64,000 nt of DNA, taken from NCBI RefSeq assembly GCF_954871325.1, contig NC_088775.1:59869561-59933560 (forward strand). Reading direction: 5' to 3'. Positions 13,201 through 28,200 of this stretch are shown one piece after another (the first letter of the stretch is position 1; each line of letters begins with the position of its first letter). A model generated the notes under the pieces. That model had not been told where the DNA came from, ran no database searches, and saw nothing but the letters and a program-made list of their open reading frames with translations. The translations under genes were made by a program, and so were the position numbers. This stretch comes from Gordionus sp. m RMFG-2023 (lineage: Eukaryota > Nematomorpha > Gordioida > Chordodea > Parachordodidae).

Positions 13201-16200
13201 TAAAATAAGTATTAATAACATGTGTAAATATAAATTTAGTGAAGATGTACCAATGAAAAGTGACAATTGTCATAATCGTTAATTTTAAAGTTTTTTGAAT
13301 TTTTTTGACGAAAATTTGTTAAAATAAGTATTAATAACATGTGTAAATATAAATTTAGTGAAGATGTACCATAGAAAAGTGACAATTAATCGTTATTTTT
13401 AAAGTTATTTAAATTTTTTTGACGAAAATATGTTAAAATAAGTATTAATAACATGTGTAAATATAAATTTAGTGAAGATGTCCAATGAAAAGTGACAATT
13501 GTCATAATCGTTAATTTTAAAGTTTTTTGAATTTTTTTGACGAAAATATGTTAAAATAAGTATTAATAACATGTGTAAATATAAATTTAGTGAAAATGTA
13601 CCAATTTTTTAAAGTTTTTTGAATTTTTTTGACGAAAATATGTTAAAATAAGTATTAATAACATGTGTAAATATAAATTTAGTGAAGATGTACCAATGAA
13701 AAGTGACAATTGTCATATTCGTTATTTTTAAAGTTTTTTGAATTTTTTTGAAGAAAATATGTTAAAATAAGTATTAAAAACATGTTTAAATAAAAATTTA
13801 GTGAAGATGTACCAATGAAAAATGACAATTGTCATAATCGTTATTTTTAAAGTTTTTTGAATTTTTTTGACGAAAATATGTTAAAATAAGTATTAATAAC
13901 ATGTGTAAATATAAATTTAGTGAAGATGTACCAATTTTTTAAAGTTTTTTGAAGAAAATATGTTAAAATAAGTATTTATAACATGTGTAAATATAAATTT
14001 AGTGAAGATGTACCAATGACAATTGTCATAATCGTTATTTTTAAAGTTTTTTGAATTTTTTTGAAGAAAATATGTTAAAATAAGTATTAATAACATGTGT
14101 AAATATAAATTTAGTGAAAATGTACCAATTTTTTAAAGTTTTTTGAATTTTTTTGACGAAAATATGTTAAAATAAGTATTAATAACATGTGTAAATATAA
14201 ATTTAGTGAAAATGTACCAATTTTTTAAAGTTTTTTGAATTTTTTTGAAGAAAATATGTTAAAATAAGTATTTATAACATGTGTAAATATAAATTTAGTG
14301 AAGATGTACCAATGAAAAGTGACAATTGTCATAATCGTTATTTTTAAAGTTTTTTGAATTTTTTTGACGAAAATATGTTAAAATAAGTATTAATAACATG
14401 TGTAAATATAAATTTAGTGAAAATGTACCAATTTTTTAAAGTTTTTTGAATTTTTTTGAAGAAAATATGTTAAAATAAGTATTTATAACATGTGTAAATA
14501 TAAATTTAGTGAAGATGTACCAATGAAAAGTGACAATTGTCATAATCGTTATTTTTAAAGTTTTTTGAATTTTTTTGAAGAAAATATGTTAAAATAAGTA
14601 TTAATAACATGTGTAAATATAAATTTAGTGAAGATGTACCAATGAAAAGTGACATTTGTCATAATCGTTATTTTTAAAGTTTTTTGAATTTTTTTGACGA
14701 AAATATGTTAAAATAAGTATTAATAACATGTGTAAATATAAATTTAGTGAAGATGCACCAATGAAAACTGACAATTGTCATAATCGTTATTTTTAAAGTT
14801 TTTTGAATTTTATTGACAAAGATATTTTAAAATAAGTATTGATAACATGTTTAAATAAAAATTTAGTGAAGATGTACTCTAGATAAGCGACAATTGTCAA
14901 AGTTTTTTGATTTTTTTTGACGAAAATAGTTAACTTGCATCGATATTGATTTTAAAATAGAAAAAAAAGTTTACCCAAATTTTAAACAAGATTGTCTGGT
15001 GAAAATTGGTAAAAAAATAATAATTTCTAACTTAGGATTAGATATTATGATATAAATTTTGCATATTAATTTCTGACCCGATGAACGGATTATAAAATGC
15101 CAATTTGCTCCTGTTTCTGGGGAAGAATCTATTATTACCATTATGGCATATACTCAGGCAATTTTAATTTTACAATCTATATTTTTACCCATTTACATCA
15201 AAGAAATTTTAAAAATAACGATTATGACAATTGTCACTTTTCTATGGTACATCTTCACTAAATTTTTATTTAAACATGTTATTATTACTTATTTTAAAAT
15301 ATTTTCGTCAAAAAAATTCAAAAAACTTTGAGAATAATGATTATGACAATTGTCACTTTTCACTGGTACATCTTTACTAAATTTATATTTACACATGTTA
15401 TTAATACTTATTTTAACATATTTTCGTCAAAAAAATTCAAAAAACATTAAAAATAACGATTATGACAATTGTCACTTTTCATTGTTTTCACTAAATTTAT
15501 ATTTACACATGTTATTAATACTTATTTTAACATATTTTCGTCAAGAAAATTCAAAAAACTTTAAAAATAACCATTATGACAATGTCAATTTTCTATGGTA
15601 CATCTTCACTAAATTTTATTTTAACATGTTATCAATACTTATTTTAACATATTTTCTTCAAAAAAATTCAAAAAACTTATAAAATAACGATTATGACAAT
15701 TGTCACTTTTCTATGGTACATCTTCACTAAATTTTTATTTAAGTATGTTTTTAATACTTATTTTAGCATATTTTCTTCAAAAATTCAAAAAACTTATAAA
15801 ATAACGATTATGACAATTGTCACTTTTCTCTGGTACATCTTCACTAAATTTTTATTTAAACATGTTTTTAATAATTATTTTAACATATTTTCTTCAAAAA
15901 AATTCAAAAAACTTTAAAAATAACGATTATGACAAATGTCACTTTTCATTGGTACATCTTCACTAAATTTATATTTACACATGTTATTAATACTTATTTT
16001 AACATATTTTCGTCAAAAAAATTTTAAAAATAACGATTATGACAATTGTCACTTTTCATTGTCTTCACTAAATTTATATTTAAACATCTTATTAATGCTT
16101 ATTTTAACATATTTTCGTCAAAAAAATTCAAAAAACTTTAAAAATAACTATTATGTCAATTTAAATTTTCTATGGTACATCTTCACTAAATTTTATTTAA

Positions 16201-19200
16201 ACATGTTATCAATACTTATTTTAACATATTTTCTTCAAAAAAATTCAAAAAACTTATAAAATAACGATTATGTCAATTTTCTATGGTACATCTTCACTAA
16301 TTTTTATTTAAACATGTTATTAATACTTATTTTAACATATTGTCGTCAAAAAAATTCAAAAAACTAAAAATAACGATTATGACAATTGTCACTTTTCATT
16401 GGTACATTTTCACTAAATTTATATTTACACATGTTATTAATACTTATTTTAACCTATTTTCTTCAAAAAAATTCAAAAAACTTATAAAATAACGATTATG
16501 ACAATTGTCACATTAAAATATTATCCTTAAAAAGATCATATAAAATCATCAAAAAAGTTTCATAAAATCCACCTCATTAATAAAAAATAGATAATTTTAA
16601 AAAAATTATAAAAGATTTCACCTAAAAGATTGTTTATTTATCTAATAAAATTTAAAATATAATTCCTCAATAAAAGATGTATTTATTATGAAGATTGTGA
16701 AAATCACTAATAAATTATATTAAAAAGAATATTACATTTTTACAATATAGCAGCATAGTATTTTTTTTATTAAAATAACATCAAATAAATAAATTTATTT
16801 TCATTTCAAAATATAATATAAATAAAAAATATTAAATCATATCATGTTTATTTGTTGATAATAATAAAATATTTACATTAAATATAAATAAAATAAATTA
16901 TTTTACTAAAATAAATAAATAATAATTAATACTAAGCATCGATGCAGAATTTTGACTAATTTTATTTTAGCAGATTTATATAGGCTTAGCCGATTTTTAG
17001 GCTTAGCCTTATTAGGCTTAGGCGTAGTTTTTAGCCGATTACGCAACACTACTCACATGCATTGGCATCACTGCGATAACCGAACATTCCTCCACACCTG
17101 ATTTTTTCAAGGCCCATCTAGTAACCTCACGCGGCACCCTGTCAAATGCTTTCTCCAAGTCAACAAACGCATAATACAGTTTCTTTTCCTTCGCAAGATA
17201 CTTCTCCTATATTTGCTTCACAACAAATGGTATCTGTTGTGCCTTTCCCCGATCTAAAACCAAACTGCATTTCATCAATTTTAGTTTGTTCCCTTATCCG
17301 CTTCTCTAACACCCCCTCAAATACTTTCATTGCATGTTCCAGGAGTTTAATAACTTTGTAAGATCCGCAATCTAAAGGTTCACCTTTCCCTTTGTATAAT
17401 GAGATAATTATACTTCTTTGCCAGTCCTCAGAAATAGTTCCTTCTGTGACAATTTGATTTAATTCATTAACCATTCAATCCCTAAGTCATCAGAACCTTT
17501 AAACATTTATGATACCACCATCGTTAAACCCGATGCCTTCCCTTTTTTCATTTTTTTCACTGCTCTCTTTATTTCATCCTTGCCAAATTTACACCGAACT
17601 TTTACTTTTACACAACTAACATTATTAGCCCATTCATTTTCTTCTTTCAAAAGTCCTTTCATGTAGACCTTCCAGGTGTTCTTAATACCATTTCTATAAA
17701 TCACCATTTTTCTTTTTATATTTTTCAAACATTTAACATATACCACATCTTGCCTCTTTTTTGCCATCTGCTTTACCATTCGAACCACATTTCCCATTCC
17801 TTCAGCGCATTCCATTTCTTTAGCAAACTCTTGCCTTTTTTCTTCTTGCGCCTTCGCTATTAATTTCTTAGCATTTTTTCGCCATCTTGTAAATACCGTG
17901 ATCACTATTATATTTACCATTCTTTGAAGCACCTGCGTTTCTCATCCACAGCTTTCGCTACCTCCTGGTTCCACCACCAAGTCTCCTTATGTCTAGGCGA
18001 CCTTTCTGTCCATCCACATACCTCTTCAGTTGTCATCACTCAGGCTTTCTTTATAGCTTCCCACTTGCCATTTACCCCAGATGCTTGTGCCACCTCTGCC
18101 CCCCTTTATCACCTATATCACATTTAATTGTCGTCTTGCACTCTCCTCCTTCAATTTCCAGACCTTCAGTCTTGGCACAAACTTTCTTTTAGTGATCCTG
18201 GCGCCTTTAAAAGTAAGATCTTCTATAACTAGTCGATGCTGATTAATACATTCCTCTCCCAGTATCACTTTCACATTTTTTACTATACATCTATCACATC
18301 TCCTTAACAAATAATCCACCGCACTTTTGGTACTACCCAACCTATAAGTCACAAACTTCTCTGATTCTTTCTTAAACATTGTATTACAAACAATCATATC
18401 CATATCATCACTAAAATCTAAAATTCTCTCCCCTTCTAGATTCCTCATGCCGTAACTGATAATTCCCTCTTCATTTGCCAGTCTCGATGTCACCCCCAAT
18501 AGACTGTCCCAAAATATATCTTTCTCTTCTTCACTTCTTTAACCTGAGGAACATATGCTGAGATAATATTATATAGCTTTCTACCAAACATCTTGATAAC
18601 CATAATCTGGTTATCTAGCCTTCTCACTTCTGCTACTTTGTCTACAAATTTCTCTGCAACCAATACCCCAACTCCAGCCTTACATCATCACTTCCTTGCC
18701 AAAAGAATTTATACTTTTTACTAGTCTTGCCAATCATTCTTGCCCAATTTCCTTTCCATCTGGTCTCCTGTATGCTGCACACATCTATATGTCTTCTATG
18801 CAATACATCGACCACTTCTCCCGCCCATGTCGCGACCCTTGCTCTACCCCCCGTAAACTGGTGTCTTCACATATTATCAGGACGTTTATGGCCGTCATAA
18901 GTTTCATTTTTACGAATTGTGGTTCTACCAGGTTTCCCAACCTTCTCTTTGTCGTAGGCGGATGAGGAGGCCCACTGGGTATTTTGGACTGTGCCTCGCC
19001 CATGCTGTTGTAATCATTAGGAGATTTTGTAGCAAGATTTTTACAATCGGATGCCTTTCCTGGCATCAACCCCTTTAAGTGGTTTTTACACCCCGTCGAG
19101 GAGACGGTGATCCTATTCTAGATCCAGATCACAGGGAACCTTTTAAACCTCCATTACTGCCAAAAGACGTTGCCACTCCCCCGCCACGATGAGGCTGAAG

Positions 19201-22200
19201 GTAGGATTTTGGGAGAGTTACAAATCATTACTGATAATACAAAATTAAATTATCAATACACATGGTTGATCAAAGATAGTTTTTGACTCTTTTCAAATTT
19301 AACCTGTTGTAGAGGTCTGCAAAATGAATTTTTCACAACCCAGCCCGAATTATAAAAAATTTTTTTGTCCGAGCCTGACCCAAACCCGACAATTTGAGTG
19401 TGGATATTATAATATCCAAAAAACAATTAAAAATTATGTGTATTACCTTAAATAAAAGTTTATTTGACCGCCATAATATAATCAATATATGCATCAAAGA
19501 CCTGCAGTGCAGAGGTACCATTTGCATGGCCCTGCCCAAATTTTTTTTAAAAAAAATTTTCGGCCCCCGCCTCGGATTTTATACTTTCAGGCCCAGCCCG
19601 GATTTTTAAAAATATATTATATTTATTTTTGATTTTTATAGCTAATAATAGCGACTTCAAATATTTGGTTTTAAAATATACGGCCCGGCCCGGATATTTT
19701 TTTTAAAAAAAAATTTAAATTTCAGGCCCGGCCTGGGTATATTTAAAAAAATGAAAATACGACCTCGCTTGGGCTTAGGGCCCTACAGGTCTCTGATATA
19801 TATTATACATTATGCTTAAATTGGAACATATACCTTTTTTATTATTCAGTTTAAATATTAAAAGGTTGAAATTCAATCGAATTTAAATGATTGCTATTAG
19901 AGATCTGCAAAATTAGGTACGGCCCGTACCCGACCCGATCAGGCTTCTGGCCGGGCTCGGCTAATTCTATTTAAAACAATCAGGTTCGGGCCGGGCCTTT
20001 TTAAAAAAAATTCGGGCCGAATCGGGTCGGACCTTGGAATTTTTTTAAAATATATCTAAATTTATCAATTTTATATTGAATTTTTTACGTAAAATAAAAA
20101 TATTTGATTTTATTTATTGAACCTAAACGACATATAACATATGTCTTTTATTTTGAGTAATTATAAAGATTAATTTCTATATTTAAATAAATTCGGGCCG
20201 GGCTGGGTCGGTAAATTTTTTTAAAAAAATTTCGGGTTCGGGCCGGGCTTGAAAATTAGGCCCTATGCAGATCACTAATTGCTATTATATAAAAATAATG
20301 TGAACATATTATAAAAATACGTCAATATCATTATCAATAGTATCACATAGTAAATAATTGTGACATATAAATAATAAGGAGTCGAGATTGACAGGATTTA
20401 AACACTCCTATCTTCAAAGGCCCTACCAGCCGCTGAAAGCTATCTTTCACTGCTAGTCGGGGAAGTCTGGATAGTCAGGAATTTAAGAGCCAAAACACTT
20501 AAATTGGGGTAAACGATTTTAAATATTGAAAATTTGAGGCTATTTAATTAAATAGATATTAGATAAATATATTTTAATTTGATAGAATATGATGTAAATA
20601 AAGTTTGTAATAATAAGACAAAATATAATAACAAAATAGTTTGGTAAACTGATGTTATGTAGAATAATAATTGAAAATGCAACGGATGGTATATTTATCG
20701 CTTGGCTAACCACACAATAAATCATTTTATTACTAAATATCGCTCGGCTAACCACATAATAAATTATTTATACTATATATCGCCCGGCTGAAAAATGTTG
20801 CTCGGCTAACCACATAAATCATTTATTACTAAATATCGCTTCGGCTGAGAAATGTCGCTCGGCTACGTCATAATAAATTATTTATTACTAAATATGGCTC
20901 GGCTATAAATACTCCTTTATTTATATATAATATTTCCGGTCATATTCTAGTGAGTTTTTTATTTCTTAATATTAATTGAGAATTATTAGTTTTTATAAAT
21001 AAAATAAATGTTTTGACAGGTATAAAAAATAATTTATTAGATATTTTATACTCATAATCTTTTTTTAAATAAAAAAATAATATTCTATCCGCCAGATGGC
21101 GTCTATATTATTAATTTTTACCAAAAATATAAAAATAATGAATGTTTAATAAATTTTTTTTAATGAGATAAATTCTTCATACTACTACGTTGGCCTCCTA
21201 ACACACCCACTTAGTAACGTGATCCAATTCACGTCATGTACGCAACCTTCTTCCACTCTACTAAGTTAAAACATTAAGACTGTTCCTCCCTATCAAAAGT
21301 GAAATAGTAAGTATTATAAAATATCTAAAAATCATAAGGCTTGCGGTCAGGGTAAGATATATAGCGCGGATTCAATGTTATGCACGGATATCCTCTTCCC
21401 AATCATTATCAGGGACTTCCTAGTGATTGTCTTTCTTGAAGACTGGAGGAGAATTTCATTAAATTCGACAGTGTATAAGATATTCGTAAATATTATCTTA
21501 AACATTAAGGCCGTTAGTGGAAAGCAAATTTTGTTGACTCACAAGTATCTTGCTGAATAAACTATTATATGGATTATGTTTCAGATATTTATTTATCGCT
21601 CGGCTAACCACACAATAAATCATTTTATTACTAAATATCGCTCGATCATCCAGACTAAATGTCGCTCGGCTAACCACATAATAAATCATTTATTACTAAA
21701 TATCGCTTTGCTAACCATAGAATAAAAAACTTATTACTAAATATCGCTCGGCTAGAAAATGTCGCTTGGCTAACAATATAATAAATTATTTATTATTTAA
21801 ATACGCTCGGCTAATTATATAATAAATTATTTATTTCCAGTGGGCTTTCGCTTTCCTAATTATTTGAGAATTAATTAGATTTTATAAATAAAATAAACTT
21901 TGGACAGATATAAAAAATTATCTATTAGATATTATAGCTTCAATACTTTTATAAAATTAAACTTACTCATAATTTTTTATTTATTTATAGAAATAAACAA
22001 AGTAAAATTAAATCCGCTAGATGACGTCTATATATATTTAAAATCTTTAAAATATAAAAATAATATTTTTGAATGTGTATATAAATTTTGCCTTAAAGAA
22101 ATGCTATAAAAAAATCGTAAATATCTATATTTCGAAAATATCGATTATATTTCGTCAATATCAGGGCTGTGAATCCTACTACTAAAAAATGGGTTAGGTT

Positions 22201-25200
22201 TGGAGACCAGAAGAATAATGACTTATAAAAATTAGTTAAAATAACAGAAACATAATTTTTTTTAAAAAAAATTATTTTAATTGGTATTGCCATAAAAATA
22301 ATTTATCATCATAATTATAAAATATATTATATATATTAATACTACAATATTTAATTTCTATTTGAAAATTTTATTTAGGTGAATTATCATAATATCTTCT
22401 AATATATCGTCCTACAATATAAATTTTAATGATGAGAATGATCGTTCAACGCTAACCTAGTCAGGGATTCGAACCGAACCCTTATCCGGAGAAGAAAACC
22501 CTGGTTATTGAAAAAATCTAAACGATGAACCGAACCTGAACCCTATTTATAAAATTCAAAGCCCCGAACCGAACCGGGGAATTTTATTTGGACCCGGGTT
22601 CCATTGGGTTCATTGTATTGTTTAAAATCATATATTAATACATTTATATAATTGTAAATAAAATTTTGTTATATTTTCAAAATTCCATAATAAATTTTAA
22701 ACAACTTAATTCATTTACGCCATTTTTAAATTTTTTTAAATTTATTCTCATAGATTCCTATTGGAGTGTTTATAAATCTTAAGCAATTAAATTCATTTAC
22801 GCCATTTATTTTTATTTTTTAACTTATTTTCAAAGATTAAAATATTATAATAATGTAAAATAAATATAAATAACAAAAAATAACATAAAAAAGAAAAGTA
22901 AAAAGATCGGATCGGGTTTTCTACAGGTATAGGTCCGATCCGATATTTTTGGAGAACGCTAAATATCTGTGCCGATCCTATCCGATATTTATTATCGGCA
23001 CCGCCCTATTAATGATTTATGTTTTCCCCATAATTTCGTTAAATGAGCTCTGGCAACCTGTTCCTAATCAATGGTTATATCAGGGGTCGAGTATTATTTA
23101 AATAAGTATCCTCTTTAAATCTCATATGCCCTAATATTTCATTGGAAATATCAAGGTCTATTTTTTAATATAATATTAAATTATATGAAATTTTTTATAA
23201 ATGAATATTGTATTTTTTAAAAATCAAACAAAAATTATTTTTAAAAAAAGTTAGAACCCTGAACCCGAAATTTTTAAATAGGATTTTTCCGCGAAAAATC
23301 TTATATTTAGTTTTAGAATTCACCATAAAAATATTTATCATTCGGAGTTTTGATGATCATCATTTTAAAAAAATATGAACTATATATTACATTCTAGGGC
23401 GATATGGACATTATTTACTCTATATCTTATAAATATAAACCTTTATCTACTATTTATATACAAATAAGAAATAATTGTAGAATTTTAAAAAATCTGAGCT
23501 TTTTTTAAATTTTAAGAGCGGGGTTAATGAATACTCTGATTAAAACGCTTAAAATTTATAAACAGATTTTTATTACATTATCTTATATAAAATTATGACA
23601 ATGTAAATATAGGCATCAGGGACGTTTGGGGTAAATGTCGGATTAGATTAGTGAAATAATTGTGGATTGGTGTAGACCTACTTATTAGATAAATACCAGG
23701 AGATTAAATTATTTTTCAGGAATGATATAATCAAATAGATTTTTGAATATTTTGAATAAAAATCGCATTTTTTTAGAAATTAGACTAATAGGGTAGTTTG
23801 TGAATTTTTTTAAATATAAATATTAATTTTACCTAGTGTTGTATGCCGCTGAATATTCGCACAAAGGTTCAGGGCACTCACTTTTTCATAAACCTTGAAA
23901 TCAAAGATTTTTATTATTTGGTCATTTTATTTAGTCAATTTTAATAAAACCTTGATATGGTTACGTTTTATAAAAATCTTATTTGATTTAGGCAGGGATG
24001 CGAAACCGGCAAAATTTTTCCCGAGTTCGGTTCGGGTTCGGTTTAAGGTAAAAAAATAAGTGGGTTTGGTTCAGGTTCGGTTCCGGGAAATATTTTTGAA
24101 CTCGGGTTTAGTTCCGGGTTCAGCTCGTTTAAGAATTTTTGAATTGATAAAAAAAAATTCTATATTTAAATCATAATTAAAAAGCTGGATATAATTTTGG
24201 TATAAAAAAATTATATTATTTATAGGCAAAATATAGTTAAAAATGAAAAGTAATGTATCAAATTTTTATTTTATTTATAGGCAAAATATAGTTAAAAATG
24301 CAAAAAGCAGTAAGGTATTAATTTTAAAAATTTTATTTAGACGTATTTTTTTAAAAATATCCAATATAATAATTTTTACTTTGACTTGTTCACTTTTATT
24401 TTCTTTAATTAATAATCTTTGAGAATTAATTAAAAATAAATCGCGTAAATAAATTTAATTGTTTAAAATTTATTAACATTCTAATAGGAATTTTTGAGAA
24501 TAAATTTAAAAAATTTAAAAATGACGTAAATGAATTAACTTAAAATTTAAACATTTCATTAATTGGAAATTTGAAAATATTATAAAATCTCTTAAATTAT
24601 TAATATTTGTATTTACAATTATACAAATATCTTAATATATGATTTTAAACAATACACTGAACTCGGGTTCAAATAAAATTCCCGGATTCTGTTCGGGGTT
24701 TTGAAAATAATATAAACGGGCTTTAGGTTCGTTTCAGTTTAGATTTTTTCTAAAAGCCCGGGTTTTCTTATCTGGGTTCGGGTTAAATTCGAATCCCTGG
24801 ATTTAGAGTTATCATCAATCTTTTTATTTACTCAAGATTCTAGAAAAGAAATTATTTTTTTCTTTTTTTACAGATTAAAAAGGGATCCAGCTATAGCCTT
24901 AAGAGAAAAAAAATAAATTAAGAGAGCCACAACCAATGACGCTAAAGAAAATATCAAAAGATTTTATAAGTAAACAAATAATAAAACAATCTCCAATCTT
25001 AGAAAATTATATTCCACAGGAAATTGATTCTGATGGTAATTGCTTTTACCGGGCGATTTCAATAACTTTATATAAAACACAAATACATCACATTTTTTTA
25101 AGACTAATAACGGCAATAGAAATAATTTTGAACCCACAATATTATGATAAAAATCATTCGGTTTTTTCAAAATCTATAAAATTAATCAATATATGGATAA

Positions 25201-28200
25201 GTGAGTATGAGTTACTCGATTCGGCTATGAATATAAATGTTTGGGCTGAGCAAATGCATATATGCGCATTAAGTGCAGCTCTTGGCAAACCAATTCATGT
25301 ATTTTGCCCAGCAAATTTATTAAAAGCTTTTACCGATATCCTTTATGGCAGGGGAGTGAGCCAGAGTTCAAAGCCTCATATATTAATAATGTGGACATCT
25401 ACCATATGTCCAAATGATATATTTAATTTAAGAATCAATCACTTTGTATCTCTTATATTAAATAATTATAATAATACATTAACAATAAAACCCCAATCCA
25501 ACAATACTATAAAAGATTTATCATTTTTGATAGAAAATATTCTAAAAAACCATGTAGCAAAGATATCCGAATAAAATCTTTACCATTTTTTTCAAACAAA
25601 TATTATAGCCGAAGGAGGTCATCCATCCAAACTACGGTTTTTTTTAAACATTGTAAAATCCATAAAAATTTTGCTTTCTAAGAATATATTGTACGAAATA
25701 CCTTTAGGTATAAAATATAATGTGTATTTTTTTATTTCTAATAAGAATTTTACAAATTATAAGAATAAAAATTTATATATAGATGATTATGGACCATGGA
25801 CGGGTTCAAAATCAAGCTCATAAAATTATATTATAATATATATAACGATAATGTCCAAGGTCCATATATTTTTAGGCCTATTTAGGCAGGACACTCGCCT
25901 AGATGGTTCTAGAATTTTTAAAAAAAATAGAACATCAACCTTTAACCAAAAATTTTATTGTTCTTTATAAATATTATAGTATTTTAAAGAGAAGTAAAGA
26001 GTATAAACGTCGCATTTTAAAAATTAATTTTATTGAAAACCCTAATCATGATGTTAAAGATATATATTTAGTAGAATATGTAGGATTCCAAAAAAATTGT
26101 AAATCCTTATGTACGGACATCAAATCAGTTATTATCGAATATTAAAAATCAAATAAAGGACAATCAAACATGTCGCAATATTTAATAATTATATATTTCA
26201 AAAAGACCCTATTAAACCAAAAAATTTAAAACAAATTTATAAAAATTATAAGCTTAAAAGATACAAAAATACCTCTAAATTTCGCCGATAATATTTTACA
26301 CATTTTATTCAATCAATCATTCATATCAAAGACAAAACACCATCGATAATTTGCTATAACTCATTTTATTAAAACTATAAAGTTTTTTTCAAACCAAGCT
26401 GACATTTGTATATTAGGCGTTGATAAAACATTTAATTTGGGTGATCTATACCCTTACTGCTATAGTATTTAGACATAGAGCAGTTAAGAGATATAAAACA
26501 GACGAATCCCCAATATTTTTAGGACCAATATATTTGCATGGAGATTCTGATATGACCACCTATCATACTTTTTTTTCTCATTTTCATTCTGCATTTTTAA
26601 AAAATAAAATAAATATTAAAAATATCATATTTGGTAGTGACCAAGAAAAGGCTATAGTAAAACCTATTCGGGAAATATTTAAATTTAATACTCATTTAAT
26701 ATGCACGCGTCATTTAAAAGACAATATAAGATTGTCGGAAAAACAAGGTGTAAATGCTGTTATGTCTAAAAAAATGATACAGGATATTTTTTCTTTTAAT
26801 TGGCTTGTATTTTCTCGGAATGACCAAATATATAATGAAAAATTAAATGATTTATATAATTATTGTAATAATCAAAATTTAAATATATTTTTGGCATATA
26901 TAAAAAATAAATTTCAAAAAGTAATTTATGAACATGTTTACATTCCCCTAAAAAATAAAACAATAAATTGTTTATGAACAAATAACAACTGCGAATCTAT
27001 GAACAACTTCCTTTAAAAGAATTAATCGAAAAAATTAAAGATACAACAATGTTAAATTTGAAAGATCCTTCTTAGGAACAGGAGAATATTTTTTAAATAA
27101 TGAGTATCATAACTATTTATTTCCCGAATCGATAGATTGTCATGATACATTAAATTATTTATTTAATAGTAAAAACAAAGATAAATTACATTCATTAGAT
27201 AAAACCTTATCTGTTTTAAAACCAAAAGGCTCAAAAAAACCACATCAGCGACGTAGAATTAAAGCAAAAAAGACTCGAAAAAATAATATAATATAAAATG
27301 AAATAAATGATATTTATCTAATGGAATTAATATTCTAGCTTTTTGGTTGTACAATGATAACGTTTTATTTTTACATGATTATTAAGTGAAGTATTAAATG
27401 TATCATAACAATCTACTGATTCGGGTATTAGAAATTAGAATATTAATTATTTAATAAATATTCTTCTCACTCTCTGAGATTTATCTTTCAAATTCTTTCT
27501 CTTAGATCATTGTAATATCTTTAATTCTGTCGTTTAATTCCTTTAAAGGGTTTTTAAATTAATATATTATGTATGGTGAAAAATTTTAGTTCATTTTTAC
27601 AATAGTTGCTTAAATCACGTAAACTTTTTATTATGGCCATCCATTAAAATAAAAATTATGTTGTGTAATTTTTTAGACATAATAGCATTTACAAATTTTT
27701 TATTGGAATATTTCGCGAATCGGGTTTACTCTTTTAGGGTCCTACACTTATATTTTTCCAATTTGCTTTATTTCTTATCGTTAATTTATTTTATTATTTT
27801 AGTTCATTAATATATTTAGAATGCATTTATGAACTCATTATTTAATATTTTATAAATTTCGTTATTATGAAAATATTTATTATAAATTTTAATTCCCTAT
27901 GATTTTTGCATGCCCTTCGCCCATTAAAGTAACAGATATACTTTATCAATATACATAATTAGATTTATAATATAGTGAACTTGCTGTTTATTTTTCCCGA
28001 CCTTCGCCTGCCCCTTTCCTATGTTTCTAGAATAACGAATATTATTTATTTCGTCAATATATAATTATATTATCCTAAATTTATATTTTAATCATCTCTT
28101 CACCGATGCCAAACAAATTATATTTTATGTGAATAATCATTTATATTATAACAGCATTATTTTATATATATTGTGAAATTATGATTTATAATTATGCATC

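Larger units (their letters stand above)
12438..17051. mobile_element. Palindromic foldback element, copy 2 (4.6 kb) nested in the LINE
   Basis: Ends TAGTGTTGCGTAATCGGCTA and the inverse, with a perfect 8-bp TSD CTCACATG (12430-12437 and 17052-17059) inside the LINE RT frame. Its structure is that of copy 1, but the arrays are longer: left about 13140-14890 (about 15 units, some lacking the GACAATTGTC part) and right about 15205-16510 (about 11 units, inverted). The roughly 280-bp centre (14930-15205) is nearly identical to that of copy 1 and in the same orientation. The left tip has an extra set of short GGCTAAGCCTAATTAGGCTA repeats (12500-12670). No protein is encoded. Confidence 0.92.
10371..19217 (-). 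mobile_element. RTE-type LINE, near full length, with two nested insertions
   Basis: A non-LTR retrotransposon on the minus strand, antisense to EMC1. It is flanked by a 14-bp TSD TTACAAATCATTAC (10357-10370 and 19218-19231), which fixes both ends. The 3' end is a short GAA repeat (TTCTTCTTCT on the + strand), as RTE elements often have. Removing the two nested insertions leaves about 3.2 kb, the usual RTE size. Recognisable parts from 5' to 3': AP endonuclease (about 18113-19069), linker and RT start (about 17060-17932), RT core continuing at 12234-12437, and a C-terminal region at 11858-12233 and 10404-10871. The endonuclease resembles the RTE-derived proteins often labelled craniofacial development protein 2-like. 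The coding frame is decayed. Confidence 0.9.

Noticed and set aside
15143-16259. Similar open frames in foldback copy 2
   Set aside because: Same repeat-unit translations; no codon bias, no start context and no conserved domain.
17924-18192. Plus-strand ORFs of 67 codons across the LINE
   Set aside because: Antisense shadows of the LINE endonuclease and linker coding sequence.
20380-20480. tRNA-like sequence on the minus strand
   Set aside because: A B-box-like GTTTAAATCCTG is present, but no acceptor, D or anticodon stem forms.
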